A stretch of DNA of 64,000 bases from Flagellimonas beolgyonensis (GTDB lineage: Bacteria > Bacteroidota > Bacteroidia > Flavobacteriales > Flavobacteriaceae): the NCBI RefSeq assembly GCF_003992615.1, contig NZ_RZMY01000016.1, forward strand, positions 1-64,000, in the 5' to 3' direction. The notes under the pieces were generated by a model that searched no databases, was not told where the DNA came from, and worked only from the letters and a program-made list of their open reading frames with translations. The position numbers and the translations under genes are program-made. Of the stretch, positions 7,881-16,618 are shown in pieces. Every line of letters begins with the position of its first letter. The stretch's first letter is position 1.

Positions 7881-8777
7881 ATGAAAGAATATAACATTAC
7901 GGTTGTTGCCACCAACAACCCGAAGATACTAAAATTTGAGGCCAACCATTTCTTGGTCAAGGGCCAATACGAATATAAAAATATTGATGAGGCCAAGGAT
8001 TCGCCCTTGGCGCAGCAACTTTTTTACCTTCCCTTTGTAAAAACGGTGTACATCGCCAGCAATTTTGTAGGCTTGGAGCGTTTCGACATTGTGGAATGGG
8101 ACGATGTTAAACATGAAGTGGCCCAACAGCTTGTGGAATACCTAAATGCTGGGGAACCCATTGTGCAAGAAGAGGATTCCAACAAAAAACAGCCGATAAC
8201 CGTTTATGCCGAAGTAACGCCCAACCCGGCCGTGATGAAGTTCGTCTGCAACAAACGGATTGTTCCGGCAACTTTTGAGTTCAAGAACATCGATGAGGCC
8301 AAAAATTCGCCCTTGGCGAGTGCCTTGTTCCATTTTCCGTTTGTGAAGGAGGTCTTCATGGACGAAAATTATGTTTCGGTAACCAAATACGAAGTGGCCG
8401 ATTGGGAAGAAGTGAACATGCAACTCAGGGAATTCATCCGTGATTTCTTTTCTGAAGGGAAGGATGCCGTCGCTGCAGAGACCATCCAAAAATCCAATGC
8501 CACCAAACAGCAGCAGCGGACCGAAACCAACTACGATGACACATCGCAGCAGATCATCGATATCTTGGAGGAGTATGTCAAGCCTGCCGTGGCCAGTGAT
8601 GGGGGCAATATCCAATTTCAATCCTATGAAGCGGAGAGCGGCACAGTCAGTGTAATTCTCCAAGGGGCCTGTAGTGGATGCCCTTCTTCCACATTTACCT
8701 TAAAAAATGGTATTGAAACCATGCTCAAAAACATGATGGGCGACAAAATACAGGAAGTGGTTGCGCTGAATGGTTAA
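7881..8777 (+). CDS. NifU-like iron-sulfur scaffold with duplicated N-terminal domain
   Basis: A 298-residue cytosolic protein probably acting in Fe-S cluster carriage. Two tandem Nfu N-terminal domains (about 1-95 and 107-197) share the segment NIDEAK-SPLA followed by L-F--PFVK. A C-terminal NifU domain (about 226-298) has VKPAVASDGGNI and the cluster-binding Cys264-x-x-Cys267 (ACSGCPS). Typical Nfu proteins have one N-terminal domain, so the doubling is notable. The ATG at 7881 follows an AGGA stretch and begins the first conserved strand; an in-frame ATG 27 bases upstream lies within the predicted promoter. Dodecin follows 70 bases downstream. Confidence 0.93.
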   Translation: MKEYNITVVATNNPKILKFEANHFLVKGQYEYKNIDEAKDSPLAQQLFYLPFVKTVYIASNFVGLERFDIVEWDDVKHEVAQQLVEYLNAGEPIVQEEDSNKKQPITVYAEVTPNPAVMKFVCNKRIVPATFEFKNIDEAKNSPLASALFHFPFVKEVFMDENYVSVTKYEVADWEEVNMQLREFIRDFFSEGKDAVAAETIQKSNATKQQQRTETNYDDTSQQIIDILEEYVKPAVASDGGNIQFQSYEAESGTVSVILQGACSGCPSSTFTLKNGIETMLKNMMGDKIQEVVALNG

Positions 8778-8847
8778 ATTAGTCAACAGGTCAGGTCATA
8801 TTCCGGTCAATTTTTGTTATCTTGAAGAAAACTAAAAAACATTGACC

Positions 8848-9048
8848 ATGGCAGTATTAAAAGTTATTGAAGTATTGGCTAATTCCGATAAAGGCTGGGA
8901 AGACGCAGCCAAAAATGCATTGGAACAAGCCTCCAAATCCGTAAAGAACATTCGCTCAGTATATATTAATGAGCAGAGTGCAACGGTAAAGGATGGAAAA
9001 ATTGACGATTACCGTGTTAACGTCAAAATTACCTTTGAGGTGAAATAG
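8848..9048 (+). CDS. Dodecin family flavin-binding protein
   Basis: A 66-residue protein matching dodecin throughout: MAVLKVIEVLANSDKGWEDA, an Ala/Lys-rich helix, then two strands ending in VKITFEVK. Dodecins form hollow dodecamers that bind flavins and are thought to store them or limit photochemical damage. The ATG at 8848 is chosen; the frame also has a TTG six bases upstream. It may be co-transcribed with the NifU-like gene and is followed by a strong terminator. Confidence 0.95.
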   Translation: MAVLKVIEVLANSDKGWEDAAKNALEQASKSVKNIRSVYINEQSATVKDGKIDDYRVNVKITFEVK

Positions 9049-9068
9049 CACTGAATCCCATTTGAAAG

Positions 9069-9097
9069 TGTGTCCCTTTAAGGGGCACATTTTTTTT
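9069..9097 (+). terminator. Intrinsic terminator after dodecin
   Basis: TGTGTCCCTT pairs with AAGGGGCACA (one G-T wobble) and is followed by a run of eight T ending at 9097. It ends the NifU-like/dodecin unit 20 bases after the dodecin stop codon. Confidence 0.85.
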
Positions 9098-9113
9098 AAC
9101 CCAATTTGAAGGA

Positions 9114-11222
9114 ATGCACAAAAAGTTACCTCACTTACTCCTAATTTTGATGGTAACCTTTGGTTGTAAACAAAAATCCAACGAAGTGACCTACAAACAC
9201 ACCAATGCCCTTATCAACGAAACCAGCCCCTACCTGCTTCAACATGCCCATAATCCCGTAAACTGGGAGGCTTGGCAAGCCGAGGTTCTGGAACGGGCCA
9301 AAAAAGAGGACAAGTTGCTGTTGATCAGTATCGGTTATGCGGCTTGTCATTGGTGCCATGTCATGGAAAAGGAATGCTTTGAGGATGAGGCCGTGGCCCA
9401 GCTGATGAATGAGCATTTCATCAATATAAAAATTGACCGGGAAGAACGGCCCGATGTGGATCAAATCTATATGGATGCCATCCAAATGATCTCTGGCAAC
9501 GGCGGATGGCCCCTGAACATTGTGGCTTTGCCCGACGGCAGACCCTTTTGGGGCGCAACCTATGTTCCGAAGGATAATTGGGTCAAATCGCTTCAGCAGC
9601 TGGCCGAATTGTATCAAAAAGACAAACCCAGGATTGAAAAGTACGCCTCCGATCTGTCCAATGGCCTACATGCCATCAATTTGGTGGAAACCGACACCGA
9701 AAGCGATCTATTCAACCTTGATCAATTGGACGCTGCAGTACATAATTGGTCCAATTATTTCGATACTTTTTTGGGTGGACACAAACGGGCCCCCAAGTTC
9801 ATGATGCCCAACAACTGGAATTTTCTTTTGCATTATGCCACGGCCATGGATCGGCCCGACCTCATGGAGTTTGTGGATACTACCCTCACCCGAATGGCCT
9901 ATGGCGGTGTGTACGATCATGTGGGCGGCGGTTTTTCGCGCTATGCTGTGGACACCAAATGGCACGTGCCCCATTTTGAAAAGATGCTGTACGACAATGG
10001 CCAATTGATCAGCCTGTATGCCAAGGCCTACGCCGTATCCAAAAACCCGTTGTACAAAGATGTTGTAGCGGGAACAATTGCCTTTACCCAAGAAGAACTT
10101 TTGGATGAATCCGGAGGGTTTTACTCCTCGTTGGATGCCGATAGTTTGGATGAAAATGGTGAATTGGAGGAGGGCGCCTATTATGTTTGGACCCAAGAGG
10201 AACTACAATCGCTTTTGAGCAACGATTTTGAATTGTTCCAAGCCTATTTCAATATCAATTCTTATGGGCATTGGGAAAGCGGCAATTACGTTTTGATCAA
10301 AGACAAATCCGATGATGCGATTGCAGCAGAATTCAATCTGTCGGTACCTGAACTGAAATCGAAAATCACAGCTGCACTTTCGAAACTCAAAAAGGAGCGC
10401 AACAAGAGGTCCAAACCTAGGCTCGATGATAAAATATTGACCTCTTGGAACGGGCTCATGCTCAAGGGACTCGTGGATGCCCATCGCTATGTGGGCAACG
10501 ACGATTATCTGGAAATGGCCCTCAACAATGCCCATTTCATAAAGAAGGAGCTCATGAAGAGCGATTATTCCCTATTCCGCAACCATAAAGAGGGGAAAAG
10601 CAGCATCAATGCCTTTTTGGAAGATTATGCCATTGTAATCGATGCCTATATTTCGCTTTACGAAGTCACTTTTGACATGCAGTGGCTCCAGACGGCCAAA
10701 AACCTGTTGGACCACACACGAGACCATTTTTACGATGAAACATCAGGCATGTTTTTTTACACTTCAGACAATGACCATTCGTTGATTCGAAGAACGATAG
10801 AAACCGATGACAATGTGATATCTTCCTCCAATTCGATAATGGCACATAACCTTTTTAAAATGGACAAGCTTTTTGCTGAAGAAGGTTATGACACCATCGC
10901 CAAACAAATGGTAAAAAACATCCAAAAAGATTTTGAGCAGCGGGCACAGGGATTTGCCAATTGGCTCGACCTGGCACTTCTTCTTAACCAAAATTTTTAT
11001 GAGGTCGCCATCGTGGGCAAGGATTATAAAACATTGGGTGAAGAAATTGCCCGGGCTTATGTTCCGAACAGCATACTTGTTGGCAGCCCCAAAGATGGGG
11101 CTATTGAACTACTCCAAAATAGGTTTGCCGAAGATCTGACCTTGATCTATGTTTGCCAGGAAGGTGCTTGTAAATTGCCCGTGGACACGGCCAGCAAGGC
11201 TTTACAACTTGTGGGCAACTAA
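9114..11222 (+). CDS. DUF255/YyaL-type thioredoxin-domain lipoprotein
   Basis: A 702-residue member of the YyaL/spermatogenesis-associated protein 20 family. The N-terminus is a lipoprotein-like signal with candidate lipidated Cys18 (VTFGC). Residues about 28-190 form a DsbH-like thioredoxin domain with Cys78-His-Trp-Cys81 (AACHWCHVMEKE) and a conserved GGWPLN segment. The rest (about 210-700) resembles an alpha/alpha six-hairpin barrel, with GGVYDHVGGGFSRYAVD and WNGLMLKGL. The biochemical function of the family is unsettled; the CxxC suggests redox chemistry, here at a membrane facing the periplasm. The ATG has AAGG just upstream. Confidence 0.88.
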   Translation: MHKKLPHLLLILMVTFGCKQKSNEVTYKHTNALINETSPYLLQHAHNPVNWEAWQAEVLERAKKEDKLLLISIGYAACHWCHVMEKECFEDEAVAQLMNEHFINIKIDREERPDVDQIYMDAIQMISGNGGWPLNIVALPDGRPFWGATYVPKDNWVKSLQQLAELYQKDKPRIEKYASDLSNGLHAINLVETDTESDLFNLDQLDAAVHNWSNYFDTFLGGHKRAPKFMMPNNWNFLLHYATAMDRPDLMEFVDTTLTRMAYGGVYDHVGGGFSRYAVDTKWHVPHFEKMLYDNGQLISLYAKAYAVSKNPLYKDVVAGTIAFTQEELLDESGGFYSSLDADSLDENGELEEGAYYVWTQEELQSLLSNDFELFQAYFNINSYGHWESGNYVLIKDKSDDAIAAEFNLSVPELKSKITAALSKLKKERNKRSKPRLDDKILTSWNGLMLKGLVDAHRYVGNDDYLEMALNNAHFIKKELMKSDYSLFRNHKEGKSSINAFLEDYAIVIDAYISLYEVTFDMQWLQTAKNLLDHTRDHFYDETSGMFFYTSDNDHSLIRRTIETDDNVISSSNSIMAHNLFKMDKLFAEEGYDTIAKQMVKNIQKDFEQRAQGFANWLDLALLLNQNFYEVAIVGKDYKTLGEEIARAYVPNSILVGSPKDGAIELLQNRFAEDLTLIYVCQEGACKLPVDTASKALQLVGN

Positions 11223-11298
11223 TATTAACATTTGTTTACCTTTCTTTTTTTTTAATTCAAATCGATATTTCTTAGGTTATAAAAAAACAGAAACCATT

Positions 11299-12126
11299 AT
11301 GAACGCATTTGAAAACTACCAAACTTATATTGATGAAGCCGTAGATTGGACTTTAGGCGTGCTGCCCAATTTGATCACGGCCGTTGTAATTTTTATTGTC
11401 GGCTATTGGATCATCAAGCTGATCAATAAAATGGTCCGTCGCTTTTTCGCCAAAAAGGATTACGAAGAAACCTTGGAATCCTTCCTTCAGAGTTTTATCA
11501 GCATTGCCCTAAAAGCACTTCTATTTGTATTGGTCGTGACCCAACTTGGGGTAAAAACCTCTTCTTTGGTGGCCATTATCGGTGCGGCCGGTCTTGCGAT
11601 TGGTCTTGCACTGCAAGGGTCGTTGGCCAATTTTGCCGGTGGGGTGCTCATCCTCATTTTCAAACCTTTTAAGGTCGGGGATTTTATTTCGGCACAAGGT
11701 ATCGACGGCACCGTTAAGGAAATTTCCATATTCAATACCAAATTGAGCACGTTCGGCAACCAGATTGCCATTCTTCCGAACGGACAATTATCGAATGGGA
11801 ACATTGTCAACTACAACATGGAAAGTACGCGTCGGGACAAAATTGACGTGGGAATCGGTTATGGCTCCAACATTAAGGAAGCTAAAGATATCCTCCTCAA
11901 AATCTGTGCAGACAATCCGAATATCAATACCGAACCTGCCCCAGAAGTATACGTAGGCGAACTGGGTGACAGCTCCGTAAACCTTACCTTGCGCTTTTGG
12001 GCCAATACCGATGTGTTCTGGCCAGCCCACTTTTATGTGATCGAACAAACCAAACTTCGCTTTGATGCTGCAGGTATCGAAATTCCATTCCCACAACGAG
12101 TTATGCACCAACCTGTAAAAAGTTAA
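11299..12126 (+). CDS. MscS family mechanosensitive channel
   Basis: A 275-residue small-conductance mechanosensitive channel that opens under membrane tension to release solutes during hypo-osmotic shock. Three membrane helices lie in about residues 18-110. The third is the glycine/alanine-rich pore helix (GAAGLAIGLALQGSLANFAG), followed by the cytosolic beta domain (FKVGDFI, ILPNGQLSNGNIVNY). The frame continues 150 bases upstream into the previous gene, but the ATG at 11299 is the natural start. Its TAA overlaps the tsaB stop codon on the other strand. Confidence 0.93.
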   Translation: MNAFENYQTYIDEAVDWTLGVLPNLITAVVIFIVGYWIIKLINKMVRRFFAKKDYEETLESFLQSFISIALKALLFVLVVTQLGVKTSSLVAIIGAAGLAIGLALQGSLANFAGGVLILIFKPFKVGDFISAQGIDGTVKEISIFNTKLSTFGNQIAILPNGQLSNGNIVNYNMESTRRDKIDVGIGYGSNIKEAKDILLKICADNPNINTEPAPEVYVGELGDSSVNLTLRFWANTDVFWPAHFYVIEQTKLRFDAAGIEIPFPQRVMHQPVKS

Positions 12127-12800
12127 ACCTTTTTCTTGCTTTGGATAACGAAGTCTTTTAAATAGTAAGGCTCAAAATAGGCCACGTCCTCAAATTGCTT
12201 TGCCTGAAATTTTTTAAAGGCCAAAGCAGCCATTTCCCTTGCTGAGGGAACAATGGTTGCGTCAAACTGAAAATTGGGGTGTTCCAGAACACCCCTACAT
12301 TTTTCTGAACCACTACCGATAAGATAAACTTTTGAAGTCGATACATATTCCGCAAAGGAACCTTCATCAATAATTTCAGCACGGGTTTCCCGAATTTCTT
12401 GGTAATCTGCATCATACACGCAGGAATATACCTCCATACGACGGGCATCCAAAACTGGAATCACAATTTCACCAGCTTGGAGTTCAACTTGGCGCGCCAT
12501 ACTTTCCAGGGTGGGAATGGAAATTAATGGAACATCCAGCGAAAAACAGAGTCCCTTAACTGCAGACACACCTATACGCAATCCGGTATAGGAACCCGGG
12601 CCCTTACTGATGGACACAGCATCAATGTCCGAAAATGACAAAGAAGCCTCTTGCAAGGCTTCTTTGATAAAGATGTGCAATTGTTCCGAATGGGAATAAT
12701 TTTCCGCATTGTTCTCCTTTAGGGCAATAATCTTATCATCCTTGGAGATGCTTACGGAGCAATTGGTCGTTGCTGTTTCTAAATTCAATAGTATGGCCAT
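12123..12800 (-). CDS. tsaB: tRNA threonylcarbamoyladenosine biosynthesis protein TsaB
   Basis: TsaB is the non-catalytic paralogue of TsaD. It dimerises with TsaD (with TsaE) to transfer threonylcarbamoyl to A37 of ANN-decoding tRNAs. The 225-residue protein has the ASKHA-type start (LNLETATTNCSV), the His in NAENYSHSEQLH and the diagnostic SKGPGSYTGLRIG segment. An in-frame GTG lies nine bases upstream; the ATG at 12800 is preferred because it aligns with family N-termini. It follows the TolC gene by 19 bases and may be the last gene of that transcript. Its stop codon overlaps that of the convergent MscS gene. Confidence 0.94.
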   Translation of the reverse strand: MAILLNLETATTNCSVSISKDDKIIALKENNAENYSHSEQLHIFIKEALQEASLSFSDIDAVSISKGPGSYTGLRIGVSAVKGLCFSLDVPLISIPTLESMARQVELQAGEIVIPVLDARRMEVYSCVYDADYQEIRETRAEIIDEGSFAEYVSTSKVYLIGSGSEKCRGVLEHPNFQFDATIVPSAREMAALAFKKFQAKQFEDVAYFEPYYLKDFVIQSKKKV

Positions 12801-12819
12801 AGCGGCCACAAATATACTA

Positions 12820-14169
12820 CTAGTTCAATGCAATGGGCAAACCAAAATAGAACTCCAATATCTTTAATCGGAAAATATAATCGTATTTGGTTCGAATCAC
12901 ATCGGCCCTGGCATTATCCACCCTGGCTTGGGCCTGACTAAAATCGAAGGCATTCATCAAGCCGTTGTCATAACGTTCCTTAGCATAATCATAGGCCAAT
13001 GTACGGGCTTCCAAGGTTTTCAACGCAGCTACGTAAGCCTTTTCAAAAGTGCTAACATCAACATAAGCCTGTTGAATGGTGTTTTCCAGATCCAACTTGT
13101 CCTGCTCAAACTGCAACTTGGCCTTTTCCAAAGTAATCTTGGATCGTTTTACGTTGTTTCTGGTGCTCCAGCCATTGAAAATTGGAATGTTCAACTGGGC
13201 CCCATAACTGATACCATCAAATATCCATAACTGATCGGTAAAGTTTGGAGTATAAACCCCACCATTACCGTCAGGAATTTGGGTTACATCAGAATACCTT
13301 GATCCATATTGAAAGAAAGCGCCGAGGGTAGGCAAATAGGCCCCCTTGGCGATCTTCAAATCCTGTTCAGCCAAATCCACGTTGGATTGGGAGAATTTGA
13401 TATCGTTTCTAAAAGACAATGCTTTGTCAAAAATCACCTTGGGGGAATTTTTTAAAATGTCCGATGGTGGAATCTCGAATTCTTCCTCTGCGATATCGAA
13501 GTTCTCATAATCAGTTATCTGTAATAATTGTGCAAGATTTACACGGGCAATCAACACGTTGCCCTCTCCGTTAACAATCTGTTGCTCTTGGTTGGCAGCG
13601 GTAGCCTCAATTTCCAACAAATCCCCTTTGGGCAACACTCCGGACTCGACCAATTCCTTGGTTCGTTTCAAATCTTGCTCGGTGACGGCATATTGCGCCT
13701 TAAAGGTCTTCAATTGCTCCTTGCCGGACAATACCTGCAAATAGGCATTTGCCACGTTCAATCGAATATCATCCTTTAGATTATCCAGACGGTATTGGTT
13801 CGCAATGGCATTCATTTTGGCACGGTTCATCTGATGGATGTTCCGCAAACCATTGAATAAGGTCACGTTGGAACTCAATCCAGCATTTACGTTGAATGCC
13901 GTGCTGTTTGTTGGCAAGTTATTGGTTGGGTTAATGGAAAAACCCGTGTTGCTGGAAGCTGACGCCTGACCATTCAACGTGGGCAATAAATCACCCAATG
14001 CATCCGACTTGTCTATTTTGGCGTTTTCAAGATCCAGTTCAAACTGTTCTATGGTCAGGTTGTTCTCCACTGCATAGGTCACACATTCCTCAAGTGTCCA
14101 TTTGCGCATTTGTGCTGTGGACAAGGTAACTGTGAACAACAGTAGTATGATCGTTATGCTATTTTTCAT
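12820..14169 (-). CDS. TolC family outer-membrane efflux protein
   Basis: A 449-residue outer-membrane factor with a signal peptide (cut after STAQ) and two repeats of the OEP domain. Long helices (about 50-230 and 260-440) are broken by strand-forming parts such as FNVNAGLSSNVTLFNGLRN and YGAQLNIPIFNGWSTRNNV. TolC proteins form trimeric channels that complete tripartite exporters. The gene lies 42 bases downstream of a MacA-like adaptor and is the only outer-membrane component here, so it probably serves both adaptor/permease sets. Confidence 0.93.
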   Translation of the reverse strand: MKNSITIILLLFTVTLSTAQMRKWTLEECVTYAVENNLTIEQFELDLENAKIDKSDALGDLLPTLNGQASASSNTGFSINPTNNLPTNSTAFNVNAGLSSNVTLFNGLRNIHQMNRAKMNAIANQYRLDNLKDDIRLNVANAYLQVLSGKEQLKTFKAQYAVTEQDLKRTKELVESGVLPKGDLLEIEATAANQEQQIVNGEGNVLIARVNLAQLLQITDYENFDIAEEEFEIPPSDILKNSPKVIFDKALSFRNDIKFSQSNVDLAEQDLKIAKGAYLPTLGAFFQYGSRYSDVTQIPDGNGGVYTPNFTDQLWIFDGISYGAQLNIPIFNGWSTRNNVKRSKITLEKAKLQFEQDKLDLENTIQQAYVDVSTFEKAYVAALKTLEARTLAYDYAKERYDNGLMNAFDFSQAQARVDNARADVIRTKYDYIFRLKILEFYFGLPIALN

Positions 14170-14211
14170 TCGTTTTTTGATTTTTGTTCTTTAAATATTG
14201 GTTAGCCATTC

Positions 14212-15324
14212 TTAATCTTCATCCGATTTTTTCTCAAGCTTGTTCCAAACTTTGATCTTGGCGTCCTCATCGATTCCGGAAACAATTTCTACATCAATAC
14301 CATCACTCACACCCAATTCCAGGTCTTTTCTTTCAAACTTGTTTTCGCCTACCTCAACTTCCACATAAGGCTTTTCGGTTTCTTTATCGAACTGTAACAA
14401 AGCTTCTTTTATCGCAAGTACATCCTTTTTCTCTTCCAGTACAATGGATGCGTTGGCACTGTAACCGGCCCTCACATAAGAAGTAGAATCTGGAATCTGC
14501 ATATCCCCTTCGATCTTGAACTGGACCGCGCCTTCTTCCTCAACACCTTTGGGTGCGATGAACTTCAATTTGGCCTGGAACTTTTCCTCTTCCAGGGCAC
14601 CCATGCTGATTTCCAACGGCATGCCCACATGCAGTTTACCTACTTCGGCCTCATCCACTTCGCCTTCAAAGATCATTTTGTTCATATCGGCAATGGTGGC
14701 TATGGTGGTACCATCATTAAAATTGTTACTTTGGATGACTTGGTCACCTTCTTTGACCGGAATTTCCAAAATAGTTCCGGAAACCGTCGCACGTATGTTG
14801 GTGTTGGCACTTGTGGACCCACCGGCAGATCCTTTTCTGATGATCTGATAGTCTGCCTGGGCATTTTTCAATTCCTGGGTTGCCTGATCAAAGGTCAACT
14901 TCAGGTTGTTGAAATCTTGACTGGAAATCACACCTTTATCAAACAGAGCCTTATTACGATCGTACTCAATCCTGGCATTGTTCAAGGCCAATTCTGCATT
15001 ACGCACCCTACCGGCAGCTTGGTTGAGCGATTGCTCATTGGGCACCACTTTGATCACGGCAATCAAGTCGCCAGCCTTCACTTGGGTACCTTCTTCCAGC
15101 ATTATCTTATCGATAATCCCGGAAATCTGCGGTTTGATGTTGATTTCATCCTCTGGAATCACTTTACCGGTCACAATGACCTTGTTGACGATGTCCTTGC
15201 GTTCCACCGTTTCAGTTTTATAGAGTTCTACGGGTGTACTGTTCTGTTTAAGAAAGTAAACAATGGCGGCCAAGATCCCGATGACCACTACTCCAATCAA
15301 TCCGTATTTTACATACTTGTTCAT
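14212..15324 (-). CDS. MacA-like periplasmic adaptor, downstream copy
   Basis: A 370-residue HlyD/MacA-type membrane fusion protein. An N-terminal membrane anchor (about 7-25) is followed by a split biotinyl-lipoyl domain (GIIDKIMLEEGTQVKAGDL and ATVSGTILEIPVKEGD), a helical hairpin (about 100-165), and beta-barrel and membrane-proximal domains (NKMIFEGEVDEAEVGKL). It should bridge the permease and TolC across the periplasm. The upstream paralogue at 18652-19752 matches over the whole length, including a shared QSNNF/ESNNF-N-GTTIA block, indicating duplication. Confidence 0.92.
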   Translation of the reverse strand: MNKYVKYGLIGVVVIGILAAIVYFLKQNSTPVELYKTETVERKDIVNKVIVTGKVIPEDEINIKPQISGIIDKIMLEEGTQVKAGDLIAVIKVVPNEQSLNQAAGRVRNAELALNNARIEYDRNKALFDKGVISSQDFNNLKLTFDQATQELKNAQADYQIIRKGSAGGSTSANTNIRATVSGTILEIPVKEGDQVIQSNNFNDGTTIATIADMNKMIFEGEVDEAEVGKLHVGMPLEISMGALEEEKFQAKLKFIAPKGVEEEGAVQFKIEGDMQIPDSTSYVRAGYSANASIVLEEKKDVLAIKEALLQFDKETEKPYVEVEVGENKFERKDLELGVSDGIDVEIVSGIDEDAKIKVWNKLEKKSDED

Positions 15325-15359
15325 TATCGTTTATTTGATTCGTTATTTATAATAGTTGA

Positions 15360-16616
15360 TTATTCTTCTCTCAATGCTTCTATGGGGCGTACCTTAACGG
15401 CCCGGTTTGCCGGCAATAGTCCTATCAATACGCTAAGTCCTACCATCAATATGAATGAAACTATGAACTGGGGCACACTGATCATTGGATTCACGAAGGG
15501 GAAATCATCCCCACTGCCCCACATGGAATTCATAATGGATAGGATGCCCACTGCGATGGCAAAACCGACCAAGCCAGCAAATGCTGTCAATACGATGGCT
15601 TCCACCACAATTTGACGTTTCACGATTTTAGGGGTGGCCCCCAATGCCCTTCGAACCCCAATCTCCTTGGTACGCTCCTTTACAGTGATCAGTAGAATAT
15701 TACTGATGGCAATTACACCTGCCAACAGGGTAAAGATGCCCACAAAGAAGGAGAACCCTTTTAACACCGTGGTAAAGGCGGTGATATTGTTGAATATTTC
15801 CGACATATCGAAACTGCCAATGGCACGTTCATCGTCCGGATGGATATCGTATTTCAACTTTAAGATATCCTTGATCTGTTTTTCCACAACCGCTACTTGG
15901 GTTCCCTCTTCCACTGCAATGGCCATCCAGCCCATTCGGTCCCCGGAATTGAATGCTTTTTGGAAAGTGGTAAATGGAATGAACACCGCATTTTCACCAT
16001 CGATATTGATATTGTTGTTCGGTTTGTAGATGCCCACCACCGAAAAGTAGATGCCGTTGATACGGATTTCCTGACCTATGGCTTCTTCCCCTTTGTCAAA
16101 AAGCAGTTTATAGGTTTCTTCACCGATAACACACACCTTTTTGGAATCATCGATATCGGTCTGGTTCAAGAACCTACCTTCCACTAATTTCTTTTTGGTG
16201 ATATTATCGATTTCAGGAAAGTCCCCATACACCGACGAACCACTGGTTTGTCCATTTCTGTAAACAGTTACGACGCCACGATGGCTCCCCAACTCAATTC
16301 GTGGTGCCAAAACTTCAATTTCTGGAATCTGCTTTTTCAAGATTTCGGCATCTTCAATTTTATAACGTATACGTCGCCCACGTTCAAAACCTTTGTAAGG
16401 CATTGAGGTCTGCTGCCCCCATACAAACAAACTGTTGGAGGCTGTACCCGCAAAAAGTTTATTGAACCCATTGCTCATGCCATTGGCGGAACCAAGCAAA
16501 AGCACCAATATGATCATGGCGAAAATCACACCCAGCATGGTCAAGAACGTACGAAACATGTTCTTGCCCAGTGTATGAAATATTTCAAACCATAAATCCC
16601 TGTCGAATAACCACAT
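15360..16616 (-). CDS. MacB-type ABC permease, subunit B of downstream module
   Basis: A 418-residue permease with the MacB topology: one N-terminal helix (about 20-42), a large periplasmic MacB_PCD domain (about 45-265) and three C-terminal helices in the FtsX domain. The ERTKEIGVRRALGA loop near 325-340 is the coupling-helix region. Unlike E. coli MacB it has no fused ATPase. It pairs with the gene two bases upstream (16619-17848) and most resembles the permease at 19789-21045 (both have GRR plus the C-terminal VRPIEALR). Such systems use ATP to drive substrate out through TolC rather than across the inner membrane. Confidence 0.92.
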   Translation of the reverse strand: MWLFDRDLWFEIFHTLGKNMFRTFLTMLGVIFAMIILVLLLGSANGMSNGFNKLFAGTASNSLFVWGQQTSMPYKGFERGRRIRYKIEDAEILKKQIPEIEVLAPRIELGSHRGVVTVYRNGQTSGSSVYGDFPEIDNITKKKLVEGRFLNQTDIDDSKKVCVIGEETYKLLFDKGEEAIGQEIRINGIYFSVVGIYKPNNNINIDGENAVFIPFTTFQKAFNSGDRMGWMAIAVEEGTQVAVVEKQIKDILKLKYDIHPDDERAIGSFDMSEIFNNITAFTTVLKGFSFFVGIFTLLAGVIAISNILLITVKERTKEIGVRRALGATPKIVKRQIVVEAIVLTAFAGLVGFAIAVGILSIMNSMWGSGDDFPFVNPMISVPQFIVSFILMVGLSVLIGLLPANRAVKVRPIEALREE

Positions 16617-16618
16617 AA

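Noticed and set aside
11149..11298. Upstream extension of the MscS gene
   Set aside because: Overlaps the end of the preceding gene in another frame and has no family similarity.
14629..15615. 328-codon open frame on the plus strand
   Set aside because: Antisense to the MacA-like adaptor and the end of a permease gene; no start context, no domain.
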